IMG/VR virus record: IMGVR_UViG_3300024262_000067
Coordinates: 1 to 43,584 of that record
DNA: 43,584 nucleotides
DNA from: a virus
Reading direction: 5' to 3' (one strand)
A program made the position numbers and the translations under genes. The notes under the pieces were generated by a model. It was not told where the DNA came from. It saw only the letters and a list, made by a program, of their open reading frames with translations, and made no database searches. Below, piece after piece: positions 1 to 8,621 of the stretch (position 1 is the stretch's first letter; every line of letters begins with the position of its first letter).

Positions 1-248
1 ACCCATAGTAAACCTAAGTCTGTCGCTGCAAAGGCCGAGCCATCTACCCTTGTAGCTGGCGCGGTGGCCTGAAAGAAACATCTGGCCCCTCCCTGCTTCA
101 AGATACCCTGAAGGCTTGCCTCCCCGCCGGTAGAAAAGTACGTCTCCTTGTTTAGAGCATCCTCGAGCGCCGCCCAGTTGGCCCGAATCTCATCGTTCAG
201 GTCAGGAGCTGGAACACCTTCTGCTATTAGTTCCTTATCCCAAGCCAT
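1..248 (-). CDS. Virion/tail-associated protein, cut by the window edge
   Basis: The reading frame opens at 248 after a good ribosome site (AAAGGAAACC) and stays open for 82 codons to base 1, so the C-terminus is missing. It starts MAWDKELIAEGVPAPDLN and runs into a Gly/Ala-rich stretch ending near LGLLW, a style common in phage fibre-associated proteins. It follows the fibre gene by 16 bases in the same direction and is probably the next gene of the late operon. I do not recognise a family; the functional label rests on position only. Confidence 0.5.
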   Translation of the reverse strand, partial: MAWDKELIAEGVPAPDLNDEIRANWAALEDALNKETYFSTGGEASLQGILKQGGARCFFQATAPATRVDGSAFAATDLGLLW

Positions 249-264
249 TTGGTTTCCTTTCTCT

Positions 265-2418
265 TTACCTCGCCTTCAATTTCTCAACTTCCGCTTTCAA
301 GTCATCAGCCTGTTTTTGCTGCTCCTTCAATGCCTCAGTTAGCAGCGTTATCATTGCACTTAAACTCCTGCCGGAAACTTCCGTTGGTTCGGTAACATCC
401 ACCTCTATTTCTGTGCCATCGAGCAAAATCTCTATCTGCTTTTCGCCGGTTGGTCTTTGTTCGATAACTGTCCTTTGAACGGAAGCCGGATACGAACTAT
501 GCTCTCCAGTTTGTTTAATAGCCAAAACAGCATCCAGAGCTTCTTTGGATGTGCCTTCCCACGCCGACCACTGTGCCCTATCCGTTACATCAAGGGCTGA
601 TATGCTCCCCTCTAAATAAGTATCACTCGTAGCACCCGCTGTATAAATTGCATAATTTGTATCACCGGCCGTCTGGGGCGCTACATAAACCCCTGTAGCC
701 GTAATAATTATATCGTCTGCGTCTTTAGTAATGGTAGCGGCATCAAAACATCTGGCAGCGGTTACTGTAATTGCACCACCATCGGTAACTTCTGTCGTTC
801 GGCAAACTCCGTAAAATCCACCAAGTACAGTAACAACACCCGTACAACTGTCTCTTGCTACCTTGGCCGAACCATAACAGCCATAAATACCAGGCCCTAC
901 TGCCCAATCCTCTGATGGTTCAAAAATGCTTTCAAACGACAATGCCTTCTGATTTCCAGTGGCATAGGCTTGTGTGCTGTCATTTTTAATTACAACATTA
1001 AGACCATCCTCCATAGTTATCTCATCGTAGGTGTAGTCCAAGTCCAACTGTGCATCAAGGTCGAGCGTTCCGCTCAAAGTCCCGCCCGCCAAAGGCAAAT
1101 GACCGACAGCGGAATAGGCCGAGTTGGTTACAACGTCTGCGTGACTTGAGCCATCAGCAGAGACGTGGTCGTAAGCGGTGTTCGCATTTGTAGAGTTGCC
1201 ATCAGTCCAAGTAGCTACACCATTTAGCGTTAAGGTGCTTGAAGTTAATTGGAGTGTATCCGATGTGCCGCCGTCTGCATTTACCCCGCAATACCATCTA
1301 TGACCAGAAGGAGCTTTTGTATAAACGTAATCAACCTCCGTGCCAATACCGTACGCATAAGCGGCGCCAAGTCTATCAGCATAAAGTGATATTTTGTCCT
1401 CGTGTGTAGCATCGAAATCCATCTGGTCGATAGAATGAAGGTCGGCAAAAGTGGGGCCGGAAGTTGTCGTTACATCCTGGTCGATAAAGCTGTGGCTCGC
1501 TCCCGACTCGCCAATGTGGGTATTTGCAGCATCCCAGTCAGATTCATTTATGGCCGTTATTCCATCTAATAAGTTCAGTTCAGCCGCACTTGCAGTTACA
1601 AGCGTGCCGCCAAGCTCAAGTCCGATTGTTCCAGCATTGTGGAATTCAATATCAACATTGCCGGAATGGTCTATTGACATAAATTGTTCAATACCACCTG
1701 TTCCTGCCCGAAATATCAACTTACCCTCATTGTCGCCAGAATCTCGTATAGCTTCTATTTTTGCAATAACACGGTCTACGCCCGAATCATCTTCGATATA
1801 AAAGGGAAGACTTACACCGAAACCATCTTCCATATCATCTGTTGTTGTGTGCTTGAGTGTTAAAACACTTTTTGTTATATTTGTCTCATCAGATATTCTC
1901 TCTATATCTACAAAAGCACATTCAATAACATCACCAATAATATCGTCAAACTCTACATCATCAGTTGTCCGGAGGTTTTGATTACCGGCATAAGTTGCTA
2001 TCGTCCCCAAGCCCAGAGATGTTCGTGCTGTGGCTGGGTTCTCGTGGGCGTAAGTCCCTGCACCCGTACCTACGATGAACTCGTTATCGGCAACCACTGC
2101 TAAAGCGGCGAGGTCATCGAGAACGGCATCGTAGGCTTGTACATCCGTTCCTATCTCCAAATTAACTGTAGCCTTAAAGATAGCTTCATTTGCATCATCG
2201 AAAATAGTGCGGGCAAAAGCGGTAAAATCAGCTAATGCCATTGCCTCTGAACCTGTAAAGTATGGTAATTTGTCGGCGGCGGACACAAGACCTGCAAACG
2301 CTGTCAATTCAGCGTCTAACGGCTGCCACTCAGCGTAATCAAATTCGCCATTGTCCCCTGACAAAAAAAGGGGCACCGTCAGTATTAACAGTAATATCGC
2401 AAAAAGTTTAAACTTCAT
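265..2418 (-). CDS. Tail-fibre-like protein with N-terminal signal-like segment
   Basis: A 717-residue protein with low-complexity, Asp/Gly/Thr-rich beta sequence typical of phage fibres. It includes the fibre phrase ASAAELNLLDGITA (about residue 280) and later LSGTLDLDAQLDLD. The last 30 residues (LTEALKEQQKQADDL and following) form a charged coiled coil suited to trimerisation. Residues 1-20 (MKFKLFAILLLILTVPLFLS) look like a Sec signal peptide or membrane anchor, which is odd for a protein assembled in the cytoplasm. The start is set by AGGGGGTG seven bases upstream. Its 5' end abuts the promoter of the opposite-strand gene at 2517. Role inferred: receptor binding or virion appendage. Confidence 0.7.
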   Translation of the reverse strand: MKFKLFAILLLILTVPLFLSGDNGEFDYAEWQPLDAELTAFAGLVSAADKLPYFTGSEAMALADFTAFARTIFDDANEAIFKATVNLEIGTDVQAYDAVLDDLAALAVVADNEFIVGTGAGTYAHENPATARTSLGLGTIATYAGNQNLRTTDDVEFDDIIGDVIECAFVDIERISDETNITKSVLTLKHTTTDDMEDGFGVSLPFYIEDDSGVDRVIAKIEAIRDSGDNEGKLIFRAGTGGIEQFMSIDHSGNVDIEFHNAGTIGLELGGTLVTASAAELNLLDGITAINESDWDAANTHIGESGASHSFIDQDVTTTSGPTFADLHSIDQMDFDATHEDKISLYADRLGAAYAYGIGTEVDYVYTKAPSGHRWYCGVNADGGTSDTLQLTSSTLTLNGVATWTDGNSTNANTAYDHVSADGSSHADVVTNSAYSAVGHLPLAGGTLSGTLDLDAQLDLDYTYDEITMEDGLNVVIKNDSTQAYATGNQKALSFESIFEPSEDWAVGPGIYGCYGSAKVARDSCTGVVTVLGGFYGVCRTTEVTDGGAITVTAARCFDAATITKDADDIIITATGVYVAPQTAGDTNYAIYTAGATSDTYLEGSISALDVTDRAQWSAWEGTSKEALDAVLAIKQTGEHSSYPASVQRTVIEQRPTGEKQIEILLDGTEIEVDVTEPTEVSGRSLSAMITLLTEALKEQQKQADDLKAEVEKLKAR

Positions 2419-2446
2419 TTGACACCCCCTATTGGTCTGCTATAAT
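2419..2446 (+). promoter_or_regulatory. Consensus sigma70 promoter of the plus-strand HNH-like gene
   Basis: A perfect -35 (TTGACA, 2419-2424) and a perfect -10 (TATAAT, 2441-2446) are separated by 16 bases. Initiation would fall near 2453, and the only plus-strand gene downstream starts at 2517. The -35 box lies in the spacer between the ribosome site and the ATG of the divergent fibre gene. Confidence 0.85.
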
Positions 2447-2451
2447 AAAGC

Positions 2452-2486
2452 GAGCCGACCGCAGGAGTGTGTCCTGCAACCGGCTC
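2452..2486 (+). promoter_or_regulatory. Two-tier hairpin in the 5' leader of the HNH-like gene
   Basis: Outer stem GAGCCG/CGGCTC (2452-2457 with 2481-2486) and inner stem GCAGGA/TCCTGC (2461-2466 with 2472-2477) are separated by symmetric three-base internal loops and capped by a 5-base loop. It begins at the predicted transcription start, so it would form the very 5' end of the mRNA, where such stems often protect transcripts. There is no U-tract, so it is not a terminator. Confidence 0.65.
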
Positions 2487-2516
2487 TAAACACAACCGTC
2501 TATTTAGGAGACGATT

Positions 2517-2975
2517 ATGGCTGAGCAAATCATAACGAAAAGATGTTGCAAGTGCAAAGAAATCAAACCACTTTCGGAATTTTCTAAAGACCAAAGTAGC
2601 AAAGATTGCTATCAACCTCATTGTAAAATATGTCGAAAACAATACCGCCAAAGCGAAAAAGGCAAGGCTTCTCACAAACGCTATAACCAAAGCAAGAAAG
2701 GCAAGGCTTGCCAAAAACGCTATGCAAACAGCAAAAAAGGTAAAGCGACTGTTCTTGCATATACTGTTCGTTATCCCGAGCGCATTAAAGCTCGTCAAGT
2801 TGTCAATGCTGCGATAAAAGAAGATAGATTGCCTCGACCAGATTCGCTGCAATGTTCTTGTAGTAAACAAGCGGCGCACTATCACCATCACAAGGGTTAC
2901 GAACCTAAGCATTGGCTCGATGTTATTCCTGTTTGTTTTGATTGTCATTATGAAGCCCGTCGCACGTCAATATAA
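2517..2975 (+). CDS. Zinc-finger/HNH-like nuclease-type protein (moron)
   Basis: A 152-residue basic protein. An N-terminal zinc finger (CCKCKEIKPLSEF ... CKIC, residues 10-40) is followed by three imperfect repeats around QSEKGKASHKRY, YNQSKKGKACQKRY and YANSKKGKAT. The C-terminus has CSCSKQAAHYHHHKGY and later CFDCHYEARR, i.e. CxC/CxxC plus His, as in His-Me-finger (HNH) homing-type nucleases. The ribosome site AGGAGACGATT precedes the ATG. It is one of only two plus-strand genes, has its own consensus promoter, and overlaps the convergent neighbour's 3' end by 28 bases. The N-terminal finger resembles that of the early protein at 22011-22343. Nuclease activity is inferred. Confidence 0.7.
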   Translation: MAEQIITKRCCKCKEIKPLSEFSKDQSSKDCYQPHCKICRKQYRQSEKGKASHKRYNQSKKGKACQKRYANSKKGKATVLAYTVRYPERIKARQVVNAAIKEDRLPRPDSLQCSCSKQAAHYHHHKGYEPKHWLDVIPVCFDCHYEARRTSI

Positions 2976-3496
2976 ATGTTAGTTGCATTTTGTTTATCCG
3001 TACAAACGAATAAAAATTTGCTATAGCCGTGAGCATTCATTATAAGTCTCGCAATATAATTGGCTTGCGCATCTACGACTCGCGGCGTTGTTGGCCAGTC
3101 ATTGTTCGCCTGTGCGATAGCATCGATAAAATACGCACTGTCATCTCCTTCTTGTGTTCCCTGCGTGCAGGTCAAATCAGCTACCTTCGTATAATGGTCA
3201 ATTCCGGCAGCAGCGAGCATCTGAATCAAAAGGTCATCATCTTCGTTACCATCGGCCCTGAACCTGACCCCAATATTGACCGTGCCATTAGCAGGCTCGT
3301 AAATAACCTTCTTGGAGTCTGCAAGGGCCACAACATCGGCGTCAGACCGCTTATCTTCGTCTATAGGCGCCTGACCGGCGGCAACGACCTCCGTAATAAC
3401 CCCAACATTTACCCAGTCACGCTGGCGGGTATGCCGCTCGCCAGGCCAGACTAATTCTCCCTGTGGTGTTTTAAGGTGTACCTCGTTATGAGCCAT
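2948..3496 (-). CDS. Virion-module protein of unknown function
   Basis: A 182-residue soluble protein beginning MAHNEVHLKTPQGELVWPGE. No signal or membrane segment is visible. It begins three bases after the previous stop (TAATAATGG) with no strong ribosome site, so it is probably translated by coupling. It sits between the tail accessory factor and the fibre, in the late operon. The C-terminal 28 bases overlap the end of the opposite-strand HNH-like gene. I do not recognise the family; a small head- or tail-associated protein is the likely role. Confidence 0.7.
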   Translation of the reverse strand: MAHNEVHLKTPQGELVWPGERHTRQRDWVNVGVITEVVAAGQAPIDEDKRSDADVVALADSKKVIYEPANGTVNIGVRFRADGNEDDDLLIQMLAAAGIDHYTKVADLTCTQGTQEGDDSAYFIDAIAQANNDWPTTPRVVDAQANYIARLIMNAHGYSKFLFVCTDKQNATNIYIDVRRAS

Positions 3497-3498
3497 TA

Positions 3499-3891
3499 TT
3501 ACACACCATAAAGGTCAATATTCACTGTCACATCATTAGTCCCGACGTCTTTATCGGGGTCTATACCAATTGTAATGAGACCGTTGACAGATACTTCATC
3601 AAAGTCCGGGGCCGCTTTTTGAGAGTTCAAAACGGTCTTTGCCGCATCGGCCAGTGATGCTACCGAGACGTGAATTGCGGCATTATCGTCCCGCAACTGC
3701 AGGGTAAAGGATACCGAACCATCTGTCGCCGTGCTTATCCTTACAACAATCGTCTTGATTGTCATATTGATGTTTACGGTCGCCGTAACCTCAAGATGAC
3801 TGCTGTCGGCGGCAAGACAGGTTATGGTTGGCACCTCAACTCTGACTACAGGTTTTTTTCTGCCCTTGTGGCGTTCGTCAATACTCGACAT
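3499..3891 (-). CDS. Small virion-module protein, beta-rich
   Basis: A 130-residue protein. The chosen start (MSSIDERHKG) has AAGGAG six bases upstream; the in-frame ATG two codons earlier would leave no spacing. After a basic N-terminus comes beta-rich sequence (VRVEVPTITCLAAD, TIKTIVVRISTATDGS, VTVNIDLYGV) like phage decoration or joining proteins. It lies between the tail accessory factor and the 182-residue gene. No family recognised. Confidence 0.7.
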   Translation of the reverse strand: MSSIDERHKGRKKPVVRVEVPTITCLAADSSHLEVTATVNINMTIKTIVVRISTATDGSVSFTLQLRDDNAAIHVSVASLADAAKTVLNSQKAAPDFDEVSVNGLITIGIDPDKDVGTNDVTVNIDLYGV

Positions 3892-3901
3892 AATCATCTC
3901 C

Positions 3902-4549
3902 TTAAAAGCGAGGGGTCGCCCGTTGGTTAATTGCTTTCTGCACAAGTTTCTTTTGACTTACCATTTTCTGAAAATACTCGTAAATGGGCGCTAACTCCTC
4001 AGCCGCCGCCCTGTCCATATCTTCCATCTTCATTTCGATTGCCGTACCGTATGCTATACAAGGCCCCCACCGTACATCTACCGGTGCTGTACTCTCAGTG
4101 AGTGCATCGGGCTTTTTTATACAGGCTGCCCTGAACGTGTAAATCGCATCAGGCTCAGGTCGAAGATAGAGTTTGCCGCCATAAAGTAATGCCGCGGCCG
4201 GTCGGGCTTCAGTGGGGTCCGCTTCCTCTGGATATAAATGAAAGAACTCATCTTTATCCTGATAGAACTTGACGGTCGCCAGAACATCATCTGAGTCCAT
4301 AGTTGTCATCGGTGTCATAAGTCTCAGATAGTCTTGGCTGACAGTATATTCCCCACCATCCTCATCCGCCGTAGCTTGAGTGAACCAATCCTCAAACTCC
4401 GCTACATAGACTTCAAGCGGGAAGATATTGCGGTAAAAGTCATTTATCCTGTTATTAAGGTCAGCGTCTTCTATATCCTCTGTTGTCAGTTCACCGGTTA
4501 TCTCGCGTACCTTCGCTCGTATCTCTGCTAATGTCCAGGTTATGGCCAT
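3902..4549 (-). CDS. Head-tail adaptor / tail accessory factor-like protein
   Basis: A 215-residue protein starting MAITWTLAEIRAKVREITG, with AGAGG at suitable spacing; the upstream in-frame ATG lacks one. The N-terminal helices (IRAKVREITGEL, DLNNRINDFYRNIFP) followed by a beta region and a C-terminal helical segment resemble phage adaptor proteins that bind the portal, in the way P22 gp4 does. Position in the late operon, after capsid genes and before tail genes, agrees. The family assignment is by resemblance; the exact homologue is uncertain. Confidence 0.55.
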   Translation of the reverse strand: MAITWTLAEIRAKVREITGELTTEDIEDADLNNRINDFYRNIFPLEVYVAEFEDWFTQATADEDGGEYTVSQDYLRLMTPMTTMDSDDVLATVKFYQDKDEFFHLYPEEADPTEARPAAALLYGGKLYLRPEPDAIYTFRAACIKKPDALTESTAPVDVRWGPCIAYGTAIEMKMEDMDRAAAEELAPIYEYFQKMVSQKKLVQKAINQRATPRF

Positions 4550-4637
4550 TTGAACCTCTATGTGCAAAGTAAATTATGGTCGCTGAATACAGAATCCAGA
4601 AACCTACCGACAACCACAATTTCAGCCAAAAATCCAT
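4491..4637 (-). CDS. Possible small membrane protein
   Basis: A 48-codon frame starting MDFWLKLWLSVGFWILYSA contains one strongly hydrophobic span (residues 3-25) followed by a polar tail. It begins only four bases beyond the terminator hairpin and has no visible ribosome site, and its last 59 bases overlap the adaptor gene. It may be a real micro-membrane protein like the one at 15081-15191 or a chance frame. Evidence is weak. Confidence 0.3.
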   Translation of the reverse strand: MDFWLKLWLSVGFWILYSATIIYFAHRGSNGHNLDISRDTSEGTRDNR

Positions 4638-4640
4638 AGT

Positions 4641-4670
4641 AAAAAGTGGGGGCTATTAAAGCCCCCCACT
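4641..4670 (-). terminator. Rho-independent terminator after the beta-helix gene
   Basis: On the minus strand AGTGGGGGGC, loop, then AGCCCCCACT and TTTTTACT. The stem is 9-10 bp and GC-rich with a U-tract. It lies 16 bases past the stop of the 1311-residue gene, splitting the head genes from the adaptor and fibre genes. Confidence 0.85.
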
Positions 4671-4685
4671 CCTTAAACTTATTAC

Positions 4686-7600
4686 TTATTGTGCCACAAC
4701 TGTTACACCAGGAGCCATCGGTTCGTATGACATATAAACCGTAACCGCTCCGGCACAAGTACCATCGTGGTCAACGTCAAGTTCTACCGAACCGGGTGGA
4801 AGAATCAAACCAACTCCAACAGCTGCGTGTAAAGCAACTCCATTGGTCGTTGCTGTCAGGTCATTGGCAATAACTCCATCCCAAACCAGTACAGTTCCAG
4901 CCGCCATACCATTACACTCTAAAGCGGGCGATGTCTGACCAAATTCTGTATCGGCCGCTGGTGTTGTCGGGTTCATATTGTAACCAATCAGACAACCCTC
5001 GGTGGCGATATTGGTATCAATGTAAGTAACGATGTTCGTTACCAGAATCGGCCCGCCTGCTATCGTAAACAAGCCGTTCATAGCAACATCAACATCAACA
5101 AGAGTAGTTATTGATTTGGAAACGCTGTACTGTTGCTGGATAAACTCAAGACGTTCCAGAACAGAGCCATCAGCATCCAAAGTTACAACAGTAGTGTCCT
5201 GACTCGTTGGTATTGGAATACCGCCCTCGTCAATCGCATCGGTAGCCAGGTTGCCAAAACACTTCAAACCGCCCGGGTCAAGGATAGTCGCTACGGTGTC
5301 GGCGTACAGTCTGTTGTTGGTAAATTCACCGAACGAAGTGTTTGAAGCCCATTTTACAGCATAATCACCAGTTGAAGAATTATGGATAGTGTTGTTGATG
5401 ATTCTCACATTAGTATCGGCCTGGTCGCCTTCGATAGCTGCCGTTGTGAAAGCACCATAAAAGTAACAGTCCTCAATTACCATACCGGTACAAGTACCGG
5501 AGGTGTTCGTAATAGCAGACACATTGCTGCCAGCGGCGGTGTTATTGATAAACCTGCATCTGGTAAATCGGACATTGTCCGTGCCGGACGCTAAAGTAAC
5601 CATATCAACAAATTCATTTGTTGTCGCATTTCGCCACTCGCAGTCCTCGAAAATCGCACCATCAGAACTGGCATCTAAACTAATGCCCACGGTATTGTCC
5701 TGAGTAGAGGGCGTGAAGATAAGGTTTTTATACTTTACATCAGGTACGGTATGAGCAAGGCTATCGTTTGCGGTATCAAACGTAAATATCGGACGAGCTT
5801 CACCAACGCCTAATCCAATTATCGAAATACCAGCCTTATTAACAGCTACAGAGCCGACAATATTCTCTGCGTGATTTGAAGCTACAAATATATAAGCGCC
5901 CGTGTTAGTGGTCGCATCGCCTATGGCAAGAACCAACGTAGCCTCAGCATCAATCCAACTTGTACCAAGTCCACTACCACCAGCAACACTCGCGTCAACG
6001 TAAAATACATTGTCGGCCGTAGAATCTATGCCAAGAACGGATGCGATGTCATCGGTCTGTTTTTGGAGCCATTCGAGCCTCTCGAGGTTAGAACCGGCGG
6101 CAACTTCTGTAACATCCGAAGTCTCGGCGCTTATCGGGATAGCTATTGCCTGCTGGTCAATTGCATCAACACCAAGATTGCCTGAACATTTCAAAGAACC
6201 AGGGTCAAGCATCGTAAGATAAGAGTCGGAGTACAATCTGTTGTTAGTTAATACGCCGGTTGCAGCAGCACTCAACTGGATAGCATATTTGGTCGAGGTG
6301 GTGTTACTTATCACGTTGTCTATAATAGACAGATTCGTCAGAACCTGGTCTGAATAGATACAGCCATTCGCAAATTCACCGAATGCGGTACAGCCGGTTA
6401 TCGTAGTTTGGTCAATAGTGCCGTCCGTAAGGTCGATAAAACAACTGGCGTGAGCGGTTGTAGCGTTTGAATTGTAATATGTGCAGTCCTTAATAGTTAG
6501 CTGTGCGGCGGCGGCGTCAACGTCAATACATATTACAAATTCCTCGTTAGCACCCTCACCTTTAATAAATGAGATATTCTCAAGCGTACAGCCGATACCG
6601 GCATCTTCTACTCGAAAAGCAGTAACCACTTGGTCAGCACCAGCTTGTAACCGAACATTCTTAACCGTAATACCGGCAGCATCTAAGGTAATTTCATCAG
6701 TGCCTGCATCACAGGTCAATAGCGGCTTGGCATCACCTTCACCCATACCGATAAATGAAACATTGGCTACATCTATAACAATATCGCCTATTTCCTCATC
6801 GTGGCCGTCAGCGATATAAACAACATCACCAGCACTACAACCGGCCTCAGCAAGTGCGAAAGTGGCGTAGGCGTTTTCCAACGTCAAGCCTGAACCGTCG
6901 CCGGACGTGCCGCTGTCAACATACCGAATAGTTCCGGCACAACCTAATATCGTTTTATCGTCAAGGTTCAACTCCTCTTTGCGCATAATCCAGATACCAT
7001 CACCGGTTGTTATCGCAGCGCCAGCAGCGACATTGAGTTCAAATGTCCCGGTTCCCGTATCATAATCAATGATGTCGATAATCTCACCTTCGGGAGTGCC
7101 GCCAGCGGTATCAAAGTTAAGAACAACCATCAAAGACCAGCCGGTATTAAAGTAATCATCACCAAAACCGGCCAAAGAAGCGCATACGGCAAAGGTAGTT
7201 CCACCGGCATTAACTTCACAAGTCCCTGCGTAACCGTTAGATGATGCGGTTATAGAAGCGATGGTGTTGTTAATACCTGTCAATGTAGCCGGTAGAGTCG
7301 TTCCGACAGCCGTAATAATAGTGTCGGTATCCGCTCCTAACGCCTGAAGAGACATAGTAGAGGCTCGATAATCACTGGTGTCTGCCCCAGTCGTCATAAC
7401 GTGCGAAAGTGAAGACTTATCAGCTATGTAAGTTGTTAAATCAGCATCTGCGTCAACAGTTGTGGATGCACCGGCAACGTGGTCAAGCTGGTAATCTGTG
7501 AAGTCTGCGAGAATCAGGTCGAGGAGGGCGTCAATAAGAACGAAATCAGCAAAAACGCTATCACCAGCGGTTCCGGCGGCATCGCCCCTGTAAGGACCGA

Positions 7601-8621
7601 ACATAGTCTCAAAGTTCCTCGTTGCCACGTTCTTTGTTTGCATAAACACATTGTCAGGACCTACGAACATAGCAGCAGCGACAAGAGCAAAACTCGTACC
7701 GTTACCGTAGCATTTGTTGTTAATCAGACTACCAGTGGATGCGGCAGAAAAGGACATCAACTTACCAGTCGTATTTACGTTGCAAATCACGTTGTTCTCG
7801 ATGAGCATACTTATGGAAGTAGCCCCATTCGCAATAACATAATCGCTCCATTCGCCAAAAAAGTAGTTGTTAGCGATAACGGACTGGTTTGAAGCGCCTT
7901 CTAAAGCGATAGCAACACTGTCATTTCCACCGTCTATACCGATAAATCTGTTTCCGACAATAACCAGCTCATCGGCAGCAGCCGTTACGGTAATCATTAT
8001 CAGCAGTTCCATATCGTTAGTTGTTTCTCTGAACTGACAACCCGCGATTATTGCGCCGTCACCATTAGCGGTAATATCCAGACATTCGGTTATTCCGTTG
8101 GTGTAAGCGCCCAAGAACCGAAGATTGTAAAGCATCACATCAGCAGCCGAAATCTGGACGGTGGCCGAAGCGGCGGTTATCATAGAAATCGTTGGTTGGT
8201 CCTCACCGTTACCAATACCGACAACAGTGATACCGGCTTTGTCAAAGTTCAGGGCCGCAGCAGAAGCAACGGTTTCTCCGTGGTTCTGTGCGACATAAAT
8301 AACATCACCGGCGTTGTCCGTGCAAAGGTCAACAGCCTCCTGTAATGTATCGACCGCCGTTGCCCAGGTAGTACCTGCGCCATCCGCGGCGGCGCCGCTG
8401 TCGCAATAGAAAATACTGCCCGTGCCGATATTGTCGAACACTCCGCCACTCAGGGCTTCCAGGTCGGATACTTGGTCGTCCAGCGTGCCTATCCTGTCCT
8501 GAAGTAGCCGGGTCAATAAATTAGGATTACTCACGTTCCTGTGGGTAATCGGGTACGGGGCAAAACAGGTGCTGGCTAACAATAGTACCAGAATCGCTAT
8601 TAGTAGTTTCTTACATTTCAT
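4686..8621 (-). CDS. Giant right-handed beta-helix (tailspike/pectate-lyase-fold) protein
   Basis: A 1311-residue protein. Residues 1-20 (MKCKKLLIAILVLLLASTC) look like a signal peptide. The rest holds three related modules starting near residues 68, 567 and 871. Each opens with an F/R-Y-x-D phrase (IFYCDSG, IRYVDSG, VFYVDAS), then a conserved block with GDVIYVA/GDVVYIA and GxGxGEDQP/GMGEGDAKP/GLGVGEARP, then many short Asn/Gly turns typical of parallel beta-helix rungs. Such modules occur in phage spikes and secreted polysaccharide-binding proteins. The C-terminal 130 residues differ and may form a trimerisation or capping domain. The ribosome site GGAG lies within the end of the upstream coiled-coil gene, with an 11-base overlap. 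Enzymatic activity cannot be judged. Confidence 0.75.
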   Translation of the reverse strand: MKCKKLLIAILVLLLASTCFAPYPITHRNVSNPNLLTRLLQDRIGTLDDQVSDLEALSGGVFDNIGTGSIFYCDSGAAADGAGTTWATAVDTLQEAVDLCTDNAGDVIYVAQNHGETVASAAALNFDKAGITVVGIGNGEDQPTISMITAASATVQISAADVMLYNLRFLGAYTNGITECLDITANGDGAIIAGCQFRETTNDMELLIMITVTAAADELVIVGNRFIGIDGGNDSVAIALEGASNQSVIANNYFFGEWSDYVIANGATSISMLIENNVICNVNTTGKLMSFSAASTGSLINNKCYGNGTSFALVAAAMFVGPDNVFMQTKNVATRNFETMFGPYRGDAAGTAGDSVFADFVLIDALLDLILADFTDYQLDHVAGASTTVDADADLTTYIADKSSLSHVMTTGADTSDYRASTMSLQALGADTDTIITAVGTTLPATLTGINNTIASITASSNGYAGTCEVNAGGTTFAVCASLAGFGDDYFNTGWSLMVVLNFDTAGGTPEGEIIDIIDYDTGTGTFELNVAAGAAITTGDGIWIMRKEELNLDDKTILGCAGTIRYVDSGTSGDGSGLTLENAYATFALAEAGCSAGDVVYIADGHDEEIGDIVIDVANVSFIGMGEGDAKPLLTCDAGTDEITLDAAGITVKNVRLQAGADQVVTAFRVEDAGIGCTLENISFIKGEGANEEFVICIDVDAAAAQLTIKDCTYYNSNATTAHASCFIDLTDGTIDQTTITGCTAFGEFANGCIYSDQVLTNLSIIDNVISNTTSTKYAIQLSAAATGVLTNNRLYSDSYLTMLDPGSLKCSGNLGVDAIDQQAIAIPISAETSDVTEVAAGSNLERLEWLQKQTDDIASVLGIDSTADNVFYVDASVAGGSGLGTSWIDAEATLVLAIGDATTNTGAYIFVASNHAENIVGSVAVNKAGISIIGLGVGEARPIFTFDTANDSLAHTVPDVKYKNLIFTPSTQDNTVGISLDASSDGAIFEDCEWRNATTNEFVDMVTLASGTDNVRFTRCRFINNTAAGSNVSAITNTSGTCTGMVIEDCYFYGAFTTAAIEGDQADTNVRIINNTIHNSSTGDYAVKWASNTSFGEFTNNRLYADTVATILDPGGLKCFGNLATDAIDEGGIPIPTSQDTTVVTLDADGSVLERLEFIQQQYSVSKSITTLVDVDVAMNGLFTIAGGPILVTNIVTYIDTNIATEGCLIGYNMNPTTPAADTEFGQTSPALECNGMAAGTVLVWDGVIANDLTATTNGVALHAAVGVGLILPPGSVELDVDHDGTCAGAVTVYMSYEPMAPGVTVVAQ

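Noticed and set aside
2415-2948. Minus-strand 177-codon frame opposite the HNH-like gene
   Set aside because: Hydrophobic, Phe/Leu-rich shadow; the plus-strand frame has zinc motifs, a ribosome site and a consensus promoter.
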